This document shows positions 1 to 8,650 of a stretch of DNA of 64,000 nucleotides, one piece after another. The translations under genes and the position numbers were made by a program. This DNA is from an uncultured Prevotella sp. (GTDB lineage Bacteria > Bacteroidota > Bacteroidia > Bacteroidales > Bacteroidaceae), in contig USJX01000003.1 of NCBI GenBank assembly GCA_900555035.1, positions 1-64,000 of the forward strand. The letters are read 5' to 3'. Within the stretch, counting starts at the first letter, position 1. Each line of letters begins with the position of its first letter. The notes below the pieces were generated by a model. It was not told where the DNA came from, did not search any database, and saw only the letters and a program-made list of their open reading frames with translations.

Positions 1-117
1 GGTAGATTTAAGCAGATTCATGAATGGTACAACCATCAAGGATTTGATGCTGTAACAAATAATAAAAATGTACCAAGTTATTTTTTTTCATTACGTAAGG
101 AAAACGCCCTTTGTTAG
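1..117 (+). CDS. C-terminal fragment of an unrecognised protein
   Basis: Frame 1 is open from the window edge to a TAG at 115-117, giving the last 38 residues of a protein (ends FFSLRKENALC). The fragment is basic and aromatic and I recognise no family. The stop codon lies inside the left arm of the following hairpin, so the end of translation and the terminator overlap. Confidence 0.5.
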   Translation, partial: GRFKQIHEWYNHQGFDAVTNNKNVPSYFFSLRKENALC

Positions 118-150
118 AATGTTACTGCTAACAAAGGGCGGTGATTTTTT
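105..150 (+). terminator. Intrinsic terminator, probably bidirectional
   Basis: A perfect 13-bp inverted repeat (105-117 and 128-140, 10-nt loop) is followed by a T-rich run. It sits between a gene ending at 117 (+) and one ending at 149 (-), so it can serve both. Confidence 0.8.
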
Positions 151-397
151 AATTTTTATAGTCTTTTTTATTCATCTCTATTTTGTTTGCTTCTGCATCT
201 ATATAGTTTATTCTTGCTGAATCAGGGCCAATCCATTTTTGACTGATAGAGTCGTACCTGTTGTTATCTAACCAATTCTCAGCGTTGGATACTATTTCGT
301 AATGTCCAATACCAAGGAAGTTTTGTAGCGAATACCATTGACGACAACTCGTTAGGATGCTGACCGCTACTATTGAAATGAAAAATATCTTCTTCAT
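149..397 (-). CDS. Small hypothetical lipoprotein
   Basis: This 82-residue protein begins MKKIFFISIV, has a hydrophobic signal segment and a lipobox LTSC with Cys18, so it is probably lipidated and membrane-anchored. I chose the ATG at 395-397 because it starts a clean signal peptide; the open frame extends upstream to 466 without signal-like character. The mature part is polar (about 64 residues) and matches no family I know. A possible promoter lies at 591-598 on the same strand, giving a long leader of about 190 nt. Function unknown. Confidence 0.6.
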   Translation of the reverse strand: MKKIFFISIVAVSILTSCRQWYSLQNFLGIGHYEIVSNAENWLDNNRYDSISQKWIGPDSARINYIDAEANKIEMNKKDYKN

Positions 398-590
398 TTT
401 TAAACTATTATTAATAAAAAATAATCTAGAAATTGTAATGCTCTTCCTGAAAGAAGAACAAATCATCTAATATGGAAATCAAGTTTGCTGTTTTGGTTCT
501 CGCAAAAACTTGCATGTAGTTTTTTCATGCATGGCTACATAGACCATGACCAAGAACAACCTATCGGATGCTGTTGGCTTTTTACGTTTG

Positions 591-598
591 CAAAGTTA
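591..598 (-). promoter_or_regulatory. Bacteroidota -7 box (TAACTTTG), leftward
   Basis: CAAAGTTA on the + strand is TAnnTTTG on the - strand, with a CAAA (-33 TTTG) about 20 bp further right. It would drive the small lipoprotein gene. Apart from this and the 712-719 box I see no gene in 398-753. Confidence 0.45.
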
Positions 599-711
599 CT
601 CATTTTATTTGGAATAGCCAAATTTTTCAGATGATTTTTATATTATCAGTGATTATTGTTAGATATCGCAAACTAAATGGGGATTTCTTTGCAGCTATGA
701 ATATTTTTTTG

Positions 712-719
712 TATCTTTG
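712..719 (+). promoter_or_regulatory. Bacteroidota -7 box (TATCTTTG)
   Basis: TATCTTTG lies 35 bp before the ATG at 754 with a TTTG about 20 bp upstream, matching the group's sigma-ABfr promoter. Confidence 0.6.
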
Positions 720-753
720 TCCCCAAATATAAGTACTTAAAGCATATTGTAAG

Positions 754-2328
754 ATGGCTGCATTGAAATTATACCCTGTGGGAATCCAAACTTTTGAGCG
801 AATTCGAAAAGAAGATAAGCTCTATGTTGATAAGACGGAATACATTTACAGAATGACGCATTCTGGTGGATGTTATTTCTTCTTGAGCCGACCACGCCGT
901 TTCGGAAAGTCGTTGCTGGTTTCTACATTCCAAAGTTATTTCGAGGGTAAGAAGGATTTGTTTAAAGGGCTTGCCATCGAAAAACTGGAGCAGGAGTGGA
1001 CGGAATATCCTGTGCTGCATTTTGACATGTCGGGTGGCAAGCATATGGAAAAGAAGGAGTTGGAAGATTATTTGGGCTATCAATTGGCTAATAAAGAGGC
1101 TACGTATGGTATTACAACACCTCAGAATGGAGCAAATAATCGTCTGACCGATTTGATTCTGACTGCTTATCGAAAGACAGGTAAGCAAGTGGTTGTGCTC
1201 ATCGATGAGTATGATGCTCCTTTGTTGGATGTAGTACACGAGGATACTTTTTTGCAGATTCTTCGCAACGTTATGCGCAATTTCTATAGTCCATTGAAAA
1301 TGTGCGAGCCTTATCTCCGCTTTGTCTTCTTGACGGGCATCACCAAGTTTTCGCAGATGAGCATCTTTAGCGAACTGAATAATATCACGAATGTGAGCAT
1401 GCTGCCTCAGTATGCGGGACTTTGTGGTATCACCAAGGAAGAACTGGCGACTCAAATGTCGGCAGATGTTGATGCTTTGGGCGAGAAGTTGGGTAAGACA
1501 AGAGAGGAGACGCTTGCGGCTCTCGGGGAGTACTATGATGGTTATCATTTTGCAGATGTCTCGCCTGACGTATTCAATCCATTCAGCTTGCTCAATGCCA
1601 TGACAAATGGCAATTTGGATTACTATTGGTTTGCCTCAGGTACGCCAACTTACTTGATCAACATGCTCAACAAGTTCCAGGTAATGCCATCTGAGATTGG
1701 CGGTTGTGAGGCAGATAAGTCGGAGTTTGATGCTCCAACCGAGAAGATGACCACCATCATGCCGTTGCTCTATCAGAGTGGCTACATCACCATCAAGGGC
1801 TATGACCCAGAGACGGAACTCTATCTCTTGGACATTCCGAACAAGGAGATTCGTGTAGGCTTGTATCGTAGCCTTTTACCTTATTATATAGGTATGAATA
1901 CGGTGAAGGGTACCACCACAATCGCCAAGATGTCTGCCGCTATTCGTCATAACAGGATAGATGAGGCTCTGGAAATGCTCCAGACTTATCTCGGCACGAT
2001 TCCTTATTGCGACAATACGGATTATGAGGGGCATTATCAGCAGATGATGTATGTCATCTTTTCCATCCTCGACAATTATGTGGATGTGGAGGTTCACACG
2101 CCAAAGGGACGTGTCGATATGGTGCTCCGTACTGCCACCCATCTCTACCTCTTTGAGTTGAAACTAAACCAAAGTGCTGATGTGGCAATGAAACAGATAG
2201 ACTTGAAGGAGTATGCGAAGCGTTTCGCCCTCTGCGGTCTGCCAATTGTGAAGGTGGGCATTAACTTTGATGTGGAGACGCATACCATCAAGGATTGGAA
2301 GGTAGAAGATAATTTGTTGATAGATTGA
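754..2328 (+). CDS. AAA-ATPase-like protein with C-terminal PD-(D/E)XK domain
   Basis: The 524-residue protein has the layout of the AAA-ATPase_like/PDDEXK_9 family that occurs in many copies in Bacteroidota. The N-terminus carries VGIQTFERIRKEDKLYVDKT, followed by the degenerate P-loop SRPRRFGKSLL (about residues 46-56) and a Walker-B-like VVLIDEYDAPLLD (about 148-160). The C-terminus has the nuclease-like signature GRVDMVL ... YLFELKLNQSAD (about 451-480), where D and E-x-K are the expected catalytic residues. Its physiological role is unknown; such genes are often suggested to act in mobile-element or phage conflict, which is inference here. It stands alone with its own promoter. Confidence 0.85.
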   Translation: MAALKLYPVGIQTFERIRKEDKLYVDKTEYIYRMTHSGGCYFFLSRPRRFGKSLLVSTFQSYFEGKKDLFKGLAIEKLEQEWTEYPVLHFDMSGGKHMEKKELEDYLGYQLANKEATYGITTPQNGANNRLTDLILTAYRKTGKQVVVLIDEYDAPLLDVVHEDTFLQILRNVMRNFYSPLKMCEPYLRFVFLTGITKFSQMSIFSELNNITNVSMLPQYAGLCGITKEELATQMSADVDALGEKLGKTREETLAALGEYYDGYHFADVSPDVFNPFSLLNAMTNGNLDYYWFASGTPTYLINMLNKFQVMPSEIGGCEADKSEFDAPTEKMTTIMPLLYQSGYITIKGYDPETELYLLDIPNKEIRVGLYRSLLPYYIGMNTVKGTTTIAKMSAAIRHNRIDEALEMLQTYLGTIPYCDNTDYEGHYQQMMYVIFSILDNYVDVEVHTPKGRVDMVLRTATHLYLFELKLNQSADVAMKQIDLKEYAKRFALCGLPIVKVGINFDVETHTIKDWKVEDNLLID

Positions 2329-2493
2329 AAGGGCAACCTTATACTTATCATTGATGTCTGCCGGTTCTCGTAATTGCAACTATTATACTCCGTTTTTATG
2401 CAGATTCTTGCAGAAAAGTAAGCAAAAATGATAAAAATGCAGCAAAAAGCAATAATTTTTGGGATTTTATGCTTGATATTGTAGAAAAAGTCT

Positions 2494-2501
2494 TACCTTT
2501 G
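2494..2501 (+). promoter_or_regulatory. Bacteroidota promoter for asd
   Basis: TACCTTTG with TTG at 2473-2475, spacing 18 bp. It implies a leader of about 120 nt before the asd ATG. Confidence 0.7.
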
Positions 2502-2627
2502 CAGCGGATTTGAGAAGATAAGCAGTTTCCGGCCGTCAGAAAGGTGAGGAATCATCGGGCAGGGAATGTGCATCTGGCTCATCCGTAGATTCACTTATAA
2601 CAACTTTATAAATTAAAAGATTCGATT

Positions 2628-3641
2628 ATGAAAGTAGCAATTGTTGGTGCAAGTGGCGCAGTAGGACAGGAATTCTTGCGCATCCTTGCTGAGAGAAATT
2701 TCCCTATGGATGATTTGGTGTTGTTTGGTTCTGAGCGTTCAGCTGGACGAAAATACAACTTCAAGGGAAAGGACTATGAGGTCAAACTTTTGCAGCATAA
2801 CGATGACTTTAAAGATGTCGATATTGCTTTCACATCTGCTGGTGGCGGCACTTCTGAGGAGTTTGCCGAGACTATCACCAAGTATGGTGCCGTGATGATT
2901 GATAATTCTAGCGCATTCCGTATGTGCGACGACGTGCCTCTGGTTGTGCCTGAGGTAAATGCTGAGGATGCCTTGAACCGCCCTCGCAACATCATCGCCA
3001 ACCCTAACTGTACCACCATCATGATGGTAGTAGTGTTGAAGCCTATCGATGACTTAAGCCATATCAAGAAGATCCATATTTCTTCTTATCAGAGTGCTTC
3101 GGGTGCTGGTGCTGCTGCCATGGCTGAACTTGAGCAGCAGTATAAGGATATCATCGAGACTGGTAAGACTGAGCATATCAATAAGTTCCCTCATCAGTTG
3201 GCATATAATGTCATCCCACAGATTGACAAGATGACTCCTAACGATTACACCAAGGAGGAGATGAAGATGTTTAACGAGACCCGCAAGATCATGCACTCTG
3301 ATGTTCGCACCAGTGCTACCTGCGTTCGCGTTTCTTCACTCCGTTCTCACTCAGAGAGTGTATGGTTCGAGACAGAGAAGCCATTGGCTGTTGAGGACAT
3401 CCGCAAGGCTTTGGAGGCTGCTCCTGGTGTAACTGTAAAAGATGATGCCCAGAACTACGTTTATCCAATGCCATTGGAGAGTGCCGGTAAGGACGATGTA
3501 TATGTAGGTCGTATCCGCAAGGATTTGGCTGATGACAATGGTAACACATTGTGGTTGACTGGCGACCAGATTCGTAAGGGTGCTGCCCTGAACGCAGTTC
3601 AGATTGCTGAGTATTTGATTAAGGTGGGCAACGTAAAGTAA
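2628..3641 (+). CDS. asd: Aspartate-semialdehyde dehydrogenase
   Basis: The enzyme reduces aspartyl phosphate to aspartate semialdehyde with NADPH, the branch point to lysine/diaminopimelate, threonine and methionine. The 337 residues show the nucleotide-binding start [18 protein letters not shown], the catalytic Cys128 in [20 protein letters not shown], and a conserved [11 protein letters not shown] segment that should hold the substrate-binding Arg and catalytic His. Length is normal. The gene is monocistronic: strong promoter, 120-nt leader, and a terminator right after the stop. Confidence 0.97.
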   Translation: MKVAIVGASGAVGQEFLRILAERNFPMDDLVLFGSERSAGRKYNFKGKDYEVKLLQHNDDFKDVDIAFTSAGGGTSEEFAETITKYGAVMIDNSSAFRMCDDVPLVVPEVNAEDALNRPRNIIANPNCTTIMMVVVLKPIDDLSHIKKIHISSYQSASGAGAAAMAELEQQYKDIIETGKTEHINKFPHQLAYNVIPQIDKMTPNDYTKEEMKMFNETRKIMHSDVRTSATCVRVSSLRSHSESVWFETEKPLAVEDIRKALEAAPGVTVKDDAQNYVYPMPLESAGKDDVYVGRIRKDLADDNGNTLWLTGDQIRKGAALNAVQIAEYLIKVGNVK

Positions 3642-3672
3642 GCCATACCTTATTTATATAAAAGAATATGAG

Positions 3673-3714
3673 GAAGTTAAGGGATAATGAATTTTATCTC
3701 TTAACTTCTTTTCG
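3673..3714 (+). terminator. Rho-independent terminator after asd
   Basis: Stem 3673-3687/3694-3708 (one mismatch) with a 6-nt loop, followed by TTTTCGTCTTT. Confidence 0.75.
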
Positions 3715-3747
3715 TCTTTATACGATTCTGAATAGAAAAGTAAGAAT

Positions 3748-5040
3748 ATGCTTGAAAGATTCAAACAATTACTCGGTGAGATGAACCGAGGCATTTATGA
3801 GAAGGAGACGGAGATATCGCTCTCGCTCCTGGCTGCTCTGGCAGGTGAGAGTATCATCCTGCTGGGACCTCCGGGTGTGGCGAAGAGTATGGTGGCCAGA
3901 CAGTTGAAGACGGCGTTCAGGGATGCTCAGAGCTTTGAGTATCTGATGTCTCGATTCTCTACGCCCGATGAAATCTTCGGTCCGGTGAGCATTCAGAAAC
4001 TGAAGACTTCGGATACTTACGAGCGTGCGGTGGAGGGTTATCTGCCTACTGCCGATGTGGTTTTCCTGGATGAAATCTGGAAGGCGGGTCCTGCTATCCA
4101 GAACACGCTCCTCACGGTGATTAACGAGAAAATCTTCAGAAATGGCAATCGCGAAATGCATCTCCCTCTGAAACTTCTCGTGGCGGCTAGTAATGAGCTG
4201 CCGGCTAAGGGAGAGGGACTGGAGGCGCTTTGGGACCGATTCGTGATTAGAATAGAGAGCCGACCGATTAAGCTGGAGAAGAATTTCCGTGCTATGCTGC
4301 TGGAGGCTCCCACGGATTTCTTAGGTCCCACAGATTTCACAGATTCCACAGATTCTTCTGGTTCTATGGGGAAATCTGGTTTTACAGATTCCACGGATTT
4401 CTCTGATTCTACGGATTTTTCTAGTCCCACAGATTCCACAGATTTTTCTGATTTGAAGATTACTGATGAGGAGTATGCTGAATGGGCGGAGAAAATCTGT
4501 AAGATTGGCGTGAAGGAGGAGGTGCTTGATGCAATTTCCGCCATCCGTAAATCTCTGAGAGCCGTGAATGTGGATGAGGCTGCCGAGCGCAGAAATATCT
4601 ATGTGAGCGACCGCCGATGGAAAAATATTGTCCGTCTGCTTCGCACTTCTGCCTTCATGCAGGATAGGGAAGAGGTGGATATCTGCGATCTGCTTCCTAT
4701 CTACCATTGTCTGTGGCAGGAACCGGAAGAGCGGGACGCTATCAGATGCATCGTGATTCGTGCACTCTTTTCTCCTTTCGCAGAAAAACTCGTGGAGATG
4801 AAAAATGCTCTTGCTGAGGATATTAAGTATCATCGGGTTCGCAGGAATCCTGAGGATGGCAGAGATTATGAGGGGGAAATCGAAACCCTTTCGGATGGCT
4901 TGACTTCGCTGGAAAGGCAGTTGGGCGAGAATCTCTTTGTGTCTTCGGATGATAAGGCTGAAATTTCGGCCTATCTCCGTGATTTCTATAAGGAGTTGGC
5001 GTTTACCCGACAGGATACGATGAAGCTTTACGAGGCATAA
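3748..5040 (+). CDS. ravA: MoxR-family AAA+ ATPase (RavA-like)
   Basis: This 430-residue AAA+ protein has Walker A LLGPPGVAKSMVARQ (about residues 38-52), Walker B VVFLDEIWKAGPAIQNTLL and sensor-1 LLVAASNELPAKGEG, all typical of the MoxR/RavA subfamily. RavA-type proteins work as a chaperone-like ring with a VWA partner (ViaA); the VWA gene at 5700 fits that role. A 48-residue Asp/Thr/Ser/Phe-rich insert (TDFTDSTDSS-like repeats, residues 189-236, bases 4312-4455) interrupts the AAA lid region and is absent from the family as I know it. The 3' end is followed by a second copy of itself (5041-5065). The symbol is by family analogy. Confidence 0.88.
   Translation: MLERFKQLLGEMNRGIYEKETEISLSLLAALAGESIILLGPPGVAKSMVARQLKTAFRDAQSFEYLMSRFSTPDEIFGPVSIQKLKTSDTYERAVEGYLPTADVVFLDEIWKAGPAIQNTLLTVINEKIFRNGNREMHLPLKLLVAASNELPAKGEGLEALWDRFVIRIESRPIKLEKNFRAMLLEAPTDFLGPTDFTDSTDSSGSMGKSGFTDSTDFSDSTDFSSPTDSTDFSDLKITDEEYAEWAEKICKIGVKEEVLDAISAIRKSLRAVNVDEAAERRNIYVSDRRWKNIVRLLRTSAFMQDREEVDICDLLPIYHCLWQEPEERDAIRCIVIRALFSPFAEKLVEMKNALAEDIKYHRVRRNPEDGRDYEGEIETLSDGLTSLERQLGENLFVSSDDKAEISAYLRDFYKELAFTRQDTMKLYEA
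4312..4455 (+). repeat. In-frame CACAGATT-type simple repeat inside the MoxR gene
   Basis: Irregular copies of CCACAGATT(C/T) and variants encode alternating TDF/TDS units. The reading frame is kept and the flanking sequence is normal MoxR coding sequence. Confidence 0.75.
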
Positions 5041-5065
5041 TACGATGAAACTTTATGAGGTTTAA
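5016..5065 (+). repeat. Duplicated gene 3' end
   Basis: The 25-nt units 5016-5040 and 5041-5065 match at 21 of 25 positions. Each contains ATG AAR CTT TAY GAG G-- TAA (MKLYEA stop and MKLYEV stop). Two of the four differences are synonymous; the other two fall in the last sense codon. Confidence 0.8.
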
Positions 5066-5113
5066 TCGCGCCTCCTGTTACTTATACATTATTATATTTA
5101 GAAGAACAAAAAC

Positions 5114-5623
5114 ATGATGAACGAACAGATAACTTTATCTCCAGAGTTGGAGGCTCGTGTTCACCAGGCGGTGGAGATTTTTATGCAGGGCTATGGCTGC
5201 TGCCAGTCGGTGGTGGCTGCCTTTGCCGATTTGTATGGTCTTGATGATGAGATGGCAAAGCGTATTGGTGCCGGCTTCGGTGGTGGAGTTGGCAGAATGA
5301 GAATGATGTGTGGAGCTGTTTCGGGCATCGTGGTGCTCGTTGGCTTGGATTGCGGACAGACCGAGGGAGATGACCGCGAGGGAAAGTCGGCCTGCTACAA
5401 GGTGGTGCAGGATTTGTTAGCTAAATCGAAGGAGCAGAATGGCAGTATCATCTGTGCCGAAATTCTGGGCTTGAAGGGTCATGAAAAGGCGCAATCCAGC
5501 TATGTGGCTTCGGCAAGAACGGCAGAATACTACAAGTCTCGTCCTTGCGCAGCCAAAGTGGAGAGTGCCGCAAGAATCTTCGCAGAATATCTGATGGAGA
5601 AGATGGAGAAAGAGAAGGCTTAG
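5114..5623 (+). CDS. C_GCAxxG_C_C family protein
   Basis: The 169-residue protein has the family hallmark GYGCCQSVVAAF (about residues 27-38), then GAGFGGGVGRMRMMCGAVSG and LDCG, with conserved Cys residues that probably bind a metal or redox centre. This is the C_GCAxxG_C_C/PF09719 family, of unknown function, often near redox or electron-transfer genes. It lies between the MoxR and VWA genes in the same direction (73 and 76 bp gaps), so it is probably co-transcribed with them. No signal peptide. Confidence 0.85.
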   Translation: MMNEQITLSPELEARVHQAVEIFMQGYGCCQSVVAAFADLYGLDDEMAKRIGAGFGGGVGRMRMMCGAVSGIVVLVGLDCGQTEGDDREGKSACYKVVQDLLAKSKEQNGSIICAEILGLKGHEKAQSSYVASARTAEYYKSRPCAAKVESAARIFAEYLMEKMEKEKA

Positions 5624-5660
5624 TCTTCCTGTTATATATTGCGGAAAAAGCTTTTTGCCG

Positions 5661-5691
5661 GTTTGGTAAATGTCGGTTTGGTAAAAAATAT
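5661..5691 (+). repeat. Tandem 15-bp repeat before the VWA gene
   Basis: CGGTTTGGTAAATGT is followed directly by CGGTTTGGTAAAAAA, just upstream of the ATG at 5700. It may alter translation start or simply be slippage. Confidence 0.55.
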
Positions 5692-5699
5692 CGAATAAG

Positions 5700-7355
5700 A
5701 TGAAATACCAGAATAACAAGGATTTGGCGGAAGCACAGTATTACTTGAAGATGCTGGACGACTTCTGCAAGTCGGGGCAGGTGAAGATTCCTGATCCGAC
5801 TGGCGCAGCCATGCCTTGGGATTTGAAGGAAGACCCGCTGAAGGATTATCTGATTCATCTCTTTACCCTGAAAGTGACGATTCCGGAAACTGGTGAAGAG
5901 GTGCAGAAATTCATGCGTCAGGTGGTGAACAGCAAAATCAAGAGCAAGGTATTCTATGATTCCGTGGGAAAGTTCATCGTGGAATGCGTTCATCACATGC
6001 GATTCCAGCGCCAGCGTGCCTGGACCGAAAGTCATCGGGCTGATGATGTGCTCGACTGGACTCCCTTTAAGAGAATGGATGAGCAGGTGTGGCTTCCGCT
6101 CATCGACCAGTTGGAGCAGGAACACCAGGAGGATGGATTCGATAAGTCTTTCTTCCTGAAACTGATGGCTGGCGATGGAGCTTCGAAACCCGAAAACTGG
6201 GAGCGTCTGGTTAGAGACTGGAAGGTGTGCATCGACCATCAGGTATTGAACAAACTGAAGGATTTTATTTCTCTCCGTCAGAATAACTTCGAAACGGGAT
6301 TGGTTCGCATGATGGACCAGATAACCCGCAACATGAAGACGAAGGGCGTTTCGGAGCAGCGAGCCGTGCAAGCCTGGGAACTGATGACGAACGGATGGAC
6401 GGAAACGGAGTTTGAACGTCGCCTGAACCAGGTGAAGATTCAGGATAAATATCCGGAAATCAAGGAGATTGTGGCGAAGATGGGTCGTGTGGCAGATGCC
6501 AACGGCAAAGATAGGCTCACCATCGCTTCGGGGGTTGAGATGAAGATGGAGCATTCCGCAGGAAGCGACATCGAGGGCATTACCGTGGGTGATGATCTCA
6601 ATTCGCTTCTTCCGCTGGAGTTGGCGCAATACAGCGATGAGGATATGGAGGGGCTTTTTATCTATAAGTATCGAACCCGCAGGCTCCAGACTTTCCGTTA
6701 TAAGAGCGAAATGTCGAAGCCATCCCGCAAACTCGGCTTTACCCATGCTTCCCGAAAGGGTCCGATGATAGTTTGCCTGGATACTTCGGCGAGTATGTAT
6801 GGAACGCCTGAAAGGATTTCTTCTACGCTGATTTCCCTGTTGGAAGAAACGGCAGAGGATTTGGAGCGGGATTGCTTTCTGATAGATTTCTCCGTGAGCA
6901 CCCGTGCCATCGATCTGATGGCGAAGCGGAAGGCGGAACGGTTGAAGAGAATAGGTATCACGGTTGTGGACTCTACAGAAATTCTTGATGATTCTGCAGA
7001 AGTTTCTTTTGATGGGCAGGCTCATACGGGTCGTGGTGTTCGGCGCCAGCCTACTACAACCCATCTGCCTTTTATAGGCGGTGGAACTTCGGCAAAGAAG
7101 ATGATGAACCAGATGTTTGATTTGCTGGATAACGATGGTCTGCATTATGTAAATGCCGATGTGCTTTGGATTACGGATTTCCTGATTCCGAATCCGCCGC
7201 AGCAGATGTTGGCGAGGTTCAAGGAGTACAAGGAAACCGGCACCAGGTTTTATGGCATCCGGATAGTTCGGGATGATGACAAGGAGCCGAATGAATGGAA
7301 GGATTATTTCAACCATATTTATACCATAAAGTATAGACCGTTGAGGAGGTATTAG
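5700..7355 (+). CDS. viaA: VWA-domain protein, ViaA-like partner of the MoxR ATPase
   Basis: The 551-residue protein carries a C-terminal von Willebrand A domain with the metal-ion-dependent adhesion motif CLDTSASMYG (D361, S363, S365), a later conserved GGGTSAKKMMNQM and the terminal strand HYVNADVLWITDF. The N-terminal 330 residues are helical and charged, as in ViaA. The pair MoxR + VWA is the RavA-ViaA arrangement, which in enterobacteria acts on membrane lipids and respiratory complexes; the role here is inferred. About 50 residues (EVSFDGQAHTGRGVRRQPTT region, 428-455) lie between VWA strands and may be an insertion. Confidence 0.85.
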   Translation: MKYQNNKDLAEAQYYLKMLDDFCKSGQVKIPDPTGAAMPWDLKEDPLKDYLIHLFTLKVTIPETGEEVQKFMRQVVNSKIKSKVFYDSVGKFIVECVHHMRFQRQRAWTESHRADDVLDWTPFKRMDEQVWLPLIDQLEQEHQEDGFDKSFFLKLMAGDGASKPENWERLVRDWKVCIDHQVLNKLKDFISLRQNNFETGLVRMMDQITRNMKTKGVSEQRAVQAWELMTNGWTETEFERRLNQVKIQDKYPEIKEIVAKMGRVADANGKDRLTIASGVEMKMEHSAGSDIEGITVGDDLNSLLPLELAQYSDEDMEGLFIYKYRTRRLQTFRYKSEMSKPSRKLGFTHASRKGPMIVCLDTSASMYGTPERISSTLISLLEETAEDLERDCFLIDFSVSTRAIDLMAKRKAERLKRIGITVVDSTEILDDSAEVSFDGQAHTGRGVRRQPTTTHLPFIGGGTSAKKMMNQMFDLLDNDGLHYVNADVLWITDFLIPNPPQQMLARFKEYKETGTRFYGIRIVRDDDKEPNEWKDYFNHIYTIKYRPLRRY

Positions 7356-7368
7356 GAATATAAACAGT

Positions 7369-7499
7369 TCGCCCTGTAAAGGCAAAAACTTTGTACTTTC
7401 CAGGTACTTAAAAGCTTTTGCCCTTACAGGGCGACATTCTTGCTTATGCGTAAACCCAGGGCGGTGCCCTGGGCTAGGAGCTTCTGCCCTTTCAGGGCG
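7369..7499. repeat. Dispersed palindromic GCCCTG repeat cluster
   Basis: Four related palindromic pieces: 7369-7379 with 7424-7434 (perfect 11-bp inverted repeat TCGCCCTGTAA/TTACAGGGCGA), 7455-7473 (CCCAGGGC GGT GCCCTGGG), and 7486-7498 (GCCCTTTCAGGGC). This composition is known as a recurrent intergenic element in Bacteroidota. It lies between convergent genes and could stop transcription from both. Confidence 0.75.
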
Positions 7500-7519
7500 T
7501 ATTACTGCGTTTTGCGTTT

Positions 7520-8509
7520 TTAAGCTTCCTTTTTCTGCGGAATCACCACCGAAGCTCCGATGCTGACGAGCAAGACGAGGATGATGAATATCAGCGAACT
7601 TACTGCATCAATCTCGAAGAAATCGTGGATGAGCATCTTCACACCGATGAACACCAGCAGCACGCTCACACCCACCTTCAAGTAGCGGAACTTATCGGCT
7701 ATAGCTGCCAGCAGGAAGAAGAGGGCACGCAAGCCCAGGATGGCGAAGATGTTGGAGAAGAACACCACGAATGGGTCGAGCGAAACCGAGAATACGGCAG
7801 GAATGCTGTCGAAAGCGAAAATCAGATCGCAGAACTCGATGAACACCACCGTCATTACCAGAGGTCCCAGATGCAGGCGTCGCTGCATGAACTTCACCAC
7901 CGGATGGTCGAGGGCGTTGATCTCTTCCTTCTTGTTCCTGTTCAAGAACATCTTGGCACCGCTGTAAACCAGGAATCCTCCGAATATGAGCAATATCCAG
8001 GCGAATCGGCTGATGAGGGCAGCACCTGCAAAGATGAAGACGAAGCGAAGCACGATGGCTCCCAGAATACCCCAGTTCAATACGTGCTGGTAATCTTTCT
8101 TATCCACTCCAAACGAACTGAATATCATCATCATCACGAAGAGATTATCCACCGAGAGCGTCTTCTCTATCAGATAACCCGAGATGTAAGAGATGGTCAT
8201 GTAGTGGCGATATTGCTGCAGACTCCCTTCATAATCGTTCGGATCCAGTTTGAGATGAGAAGCATAGCGCGAGGCTATCAGCTTCAGGTCGTCGAAGTTC
8301 TCTATGCCGTGCACCATGTCGCCATGAAAGTAGATGAACACGGCAAAGGCGAGAGCGAGAATAATCCATACTGCCGTCCAGGAGCCGGCTTCCTTGATGG
8401 AAACCACATGCGCCTTTCGGTCGATGACCAGCATGTCTAATACGAGGATGGCGGCGATGAATATCACGAAGCCCACCAAAAACATCGATTCAGTAAAAAC
8501 ATGTTCCAT
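7520..8509 (-). CDS. TerC family integral membrane protein
   Basis: The 329-residue protein has 8-9 hydrophobic segments and the TerC/Alx signatures: AAILVLDMLVIDRKAH near the N-terminus, YLIEKTLSVDNLFVMMMIF (about 132-150), and VVFIEFCDLIFAFDSIPAVF (about 221-240) with the conserved acidic residues. TerC/Alx proteins are linked to manganese export and tellurite resistance; metal and substrate are not visible from sequence. Length agrees with the family. No yybP-ykoY riboswitch is seen upstream. Monocistronic. Confidence 0.92.
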   Translation of the reverse strand: MEHVFTESMFLVGFVIFIAAILVLDMLVIDRKAHVVSIKEAGSWTAVWIILALAFAVFIYFHGDMVHGIENFDDLKLIASRYASHLKLDPNDYEGSLQQYRHYMTISYISGYLIEKTLSVDNLFVMMMIFSSFGVDKKDYQHVLNWGILGAIVLRFVFIFAGAALISRFAWILLIFGGFLVYSGAKMFLNRNKKEEINALDHPVVKFMQRRLHLGPLVMTVVFIEFCDLIFAFDSIPAVFSVSLDPFVVFFSNIFAILGLRALFFLLAAIADKFRYLKVGVSVLLVFIGVKMLIHDFFEIDAVSSLIFIILVLLVSIGASVVIPQKKEA

Positions 8510-8534
8510 TTTTCTTTTTTTCCTTTTTTCTTGT

Positions 8535-8599
8535 CTATTTTATATAATACTTCATTTTAATTTTATATAATACCTATTTTATATAATACTTCATTTTAA
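8535..8599. repeat. 26-bp AT-rich direct repeat in the terC leader
   Basis: CTATTTTATATAATACTTCA plus TTTTAA occurs at 8535-8560 and 8574-8599, with a partial copy (8561-8573) between. It lies within the inferred 5' leader of terC. Confidence 0.7.
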
Positions 8600-8642
8600 A
8601 GTTGAATCTTAACAATCATTTCATCCGTTAGAAACGTGGACG

Positions 8643-8650
8643 CAAAATTA
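8643..8650 (-). promoter_or_regulatory. Possible terC promoter (-7 box TAATTTTG)
   Basis: CAAAATTA on + reads TAATTTTG on -. No convincing -33 element is visible. Apart from this box and the two repeats the 608-bp gap 8510-9117 holds no gene I can support. Confidence 0.35.

Noticed and set aside
5448..7385. 645-residue antisense ORF
   Set aside because: It lies opposite the C_GCAxxG_C_C and VWA genes, which have clear domains; an effect of codon bias.
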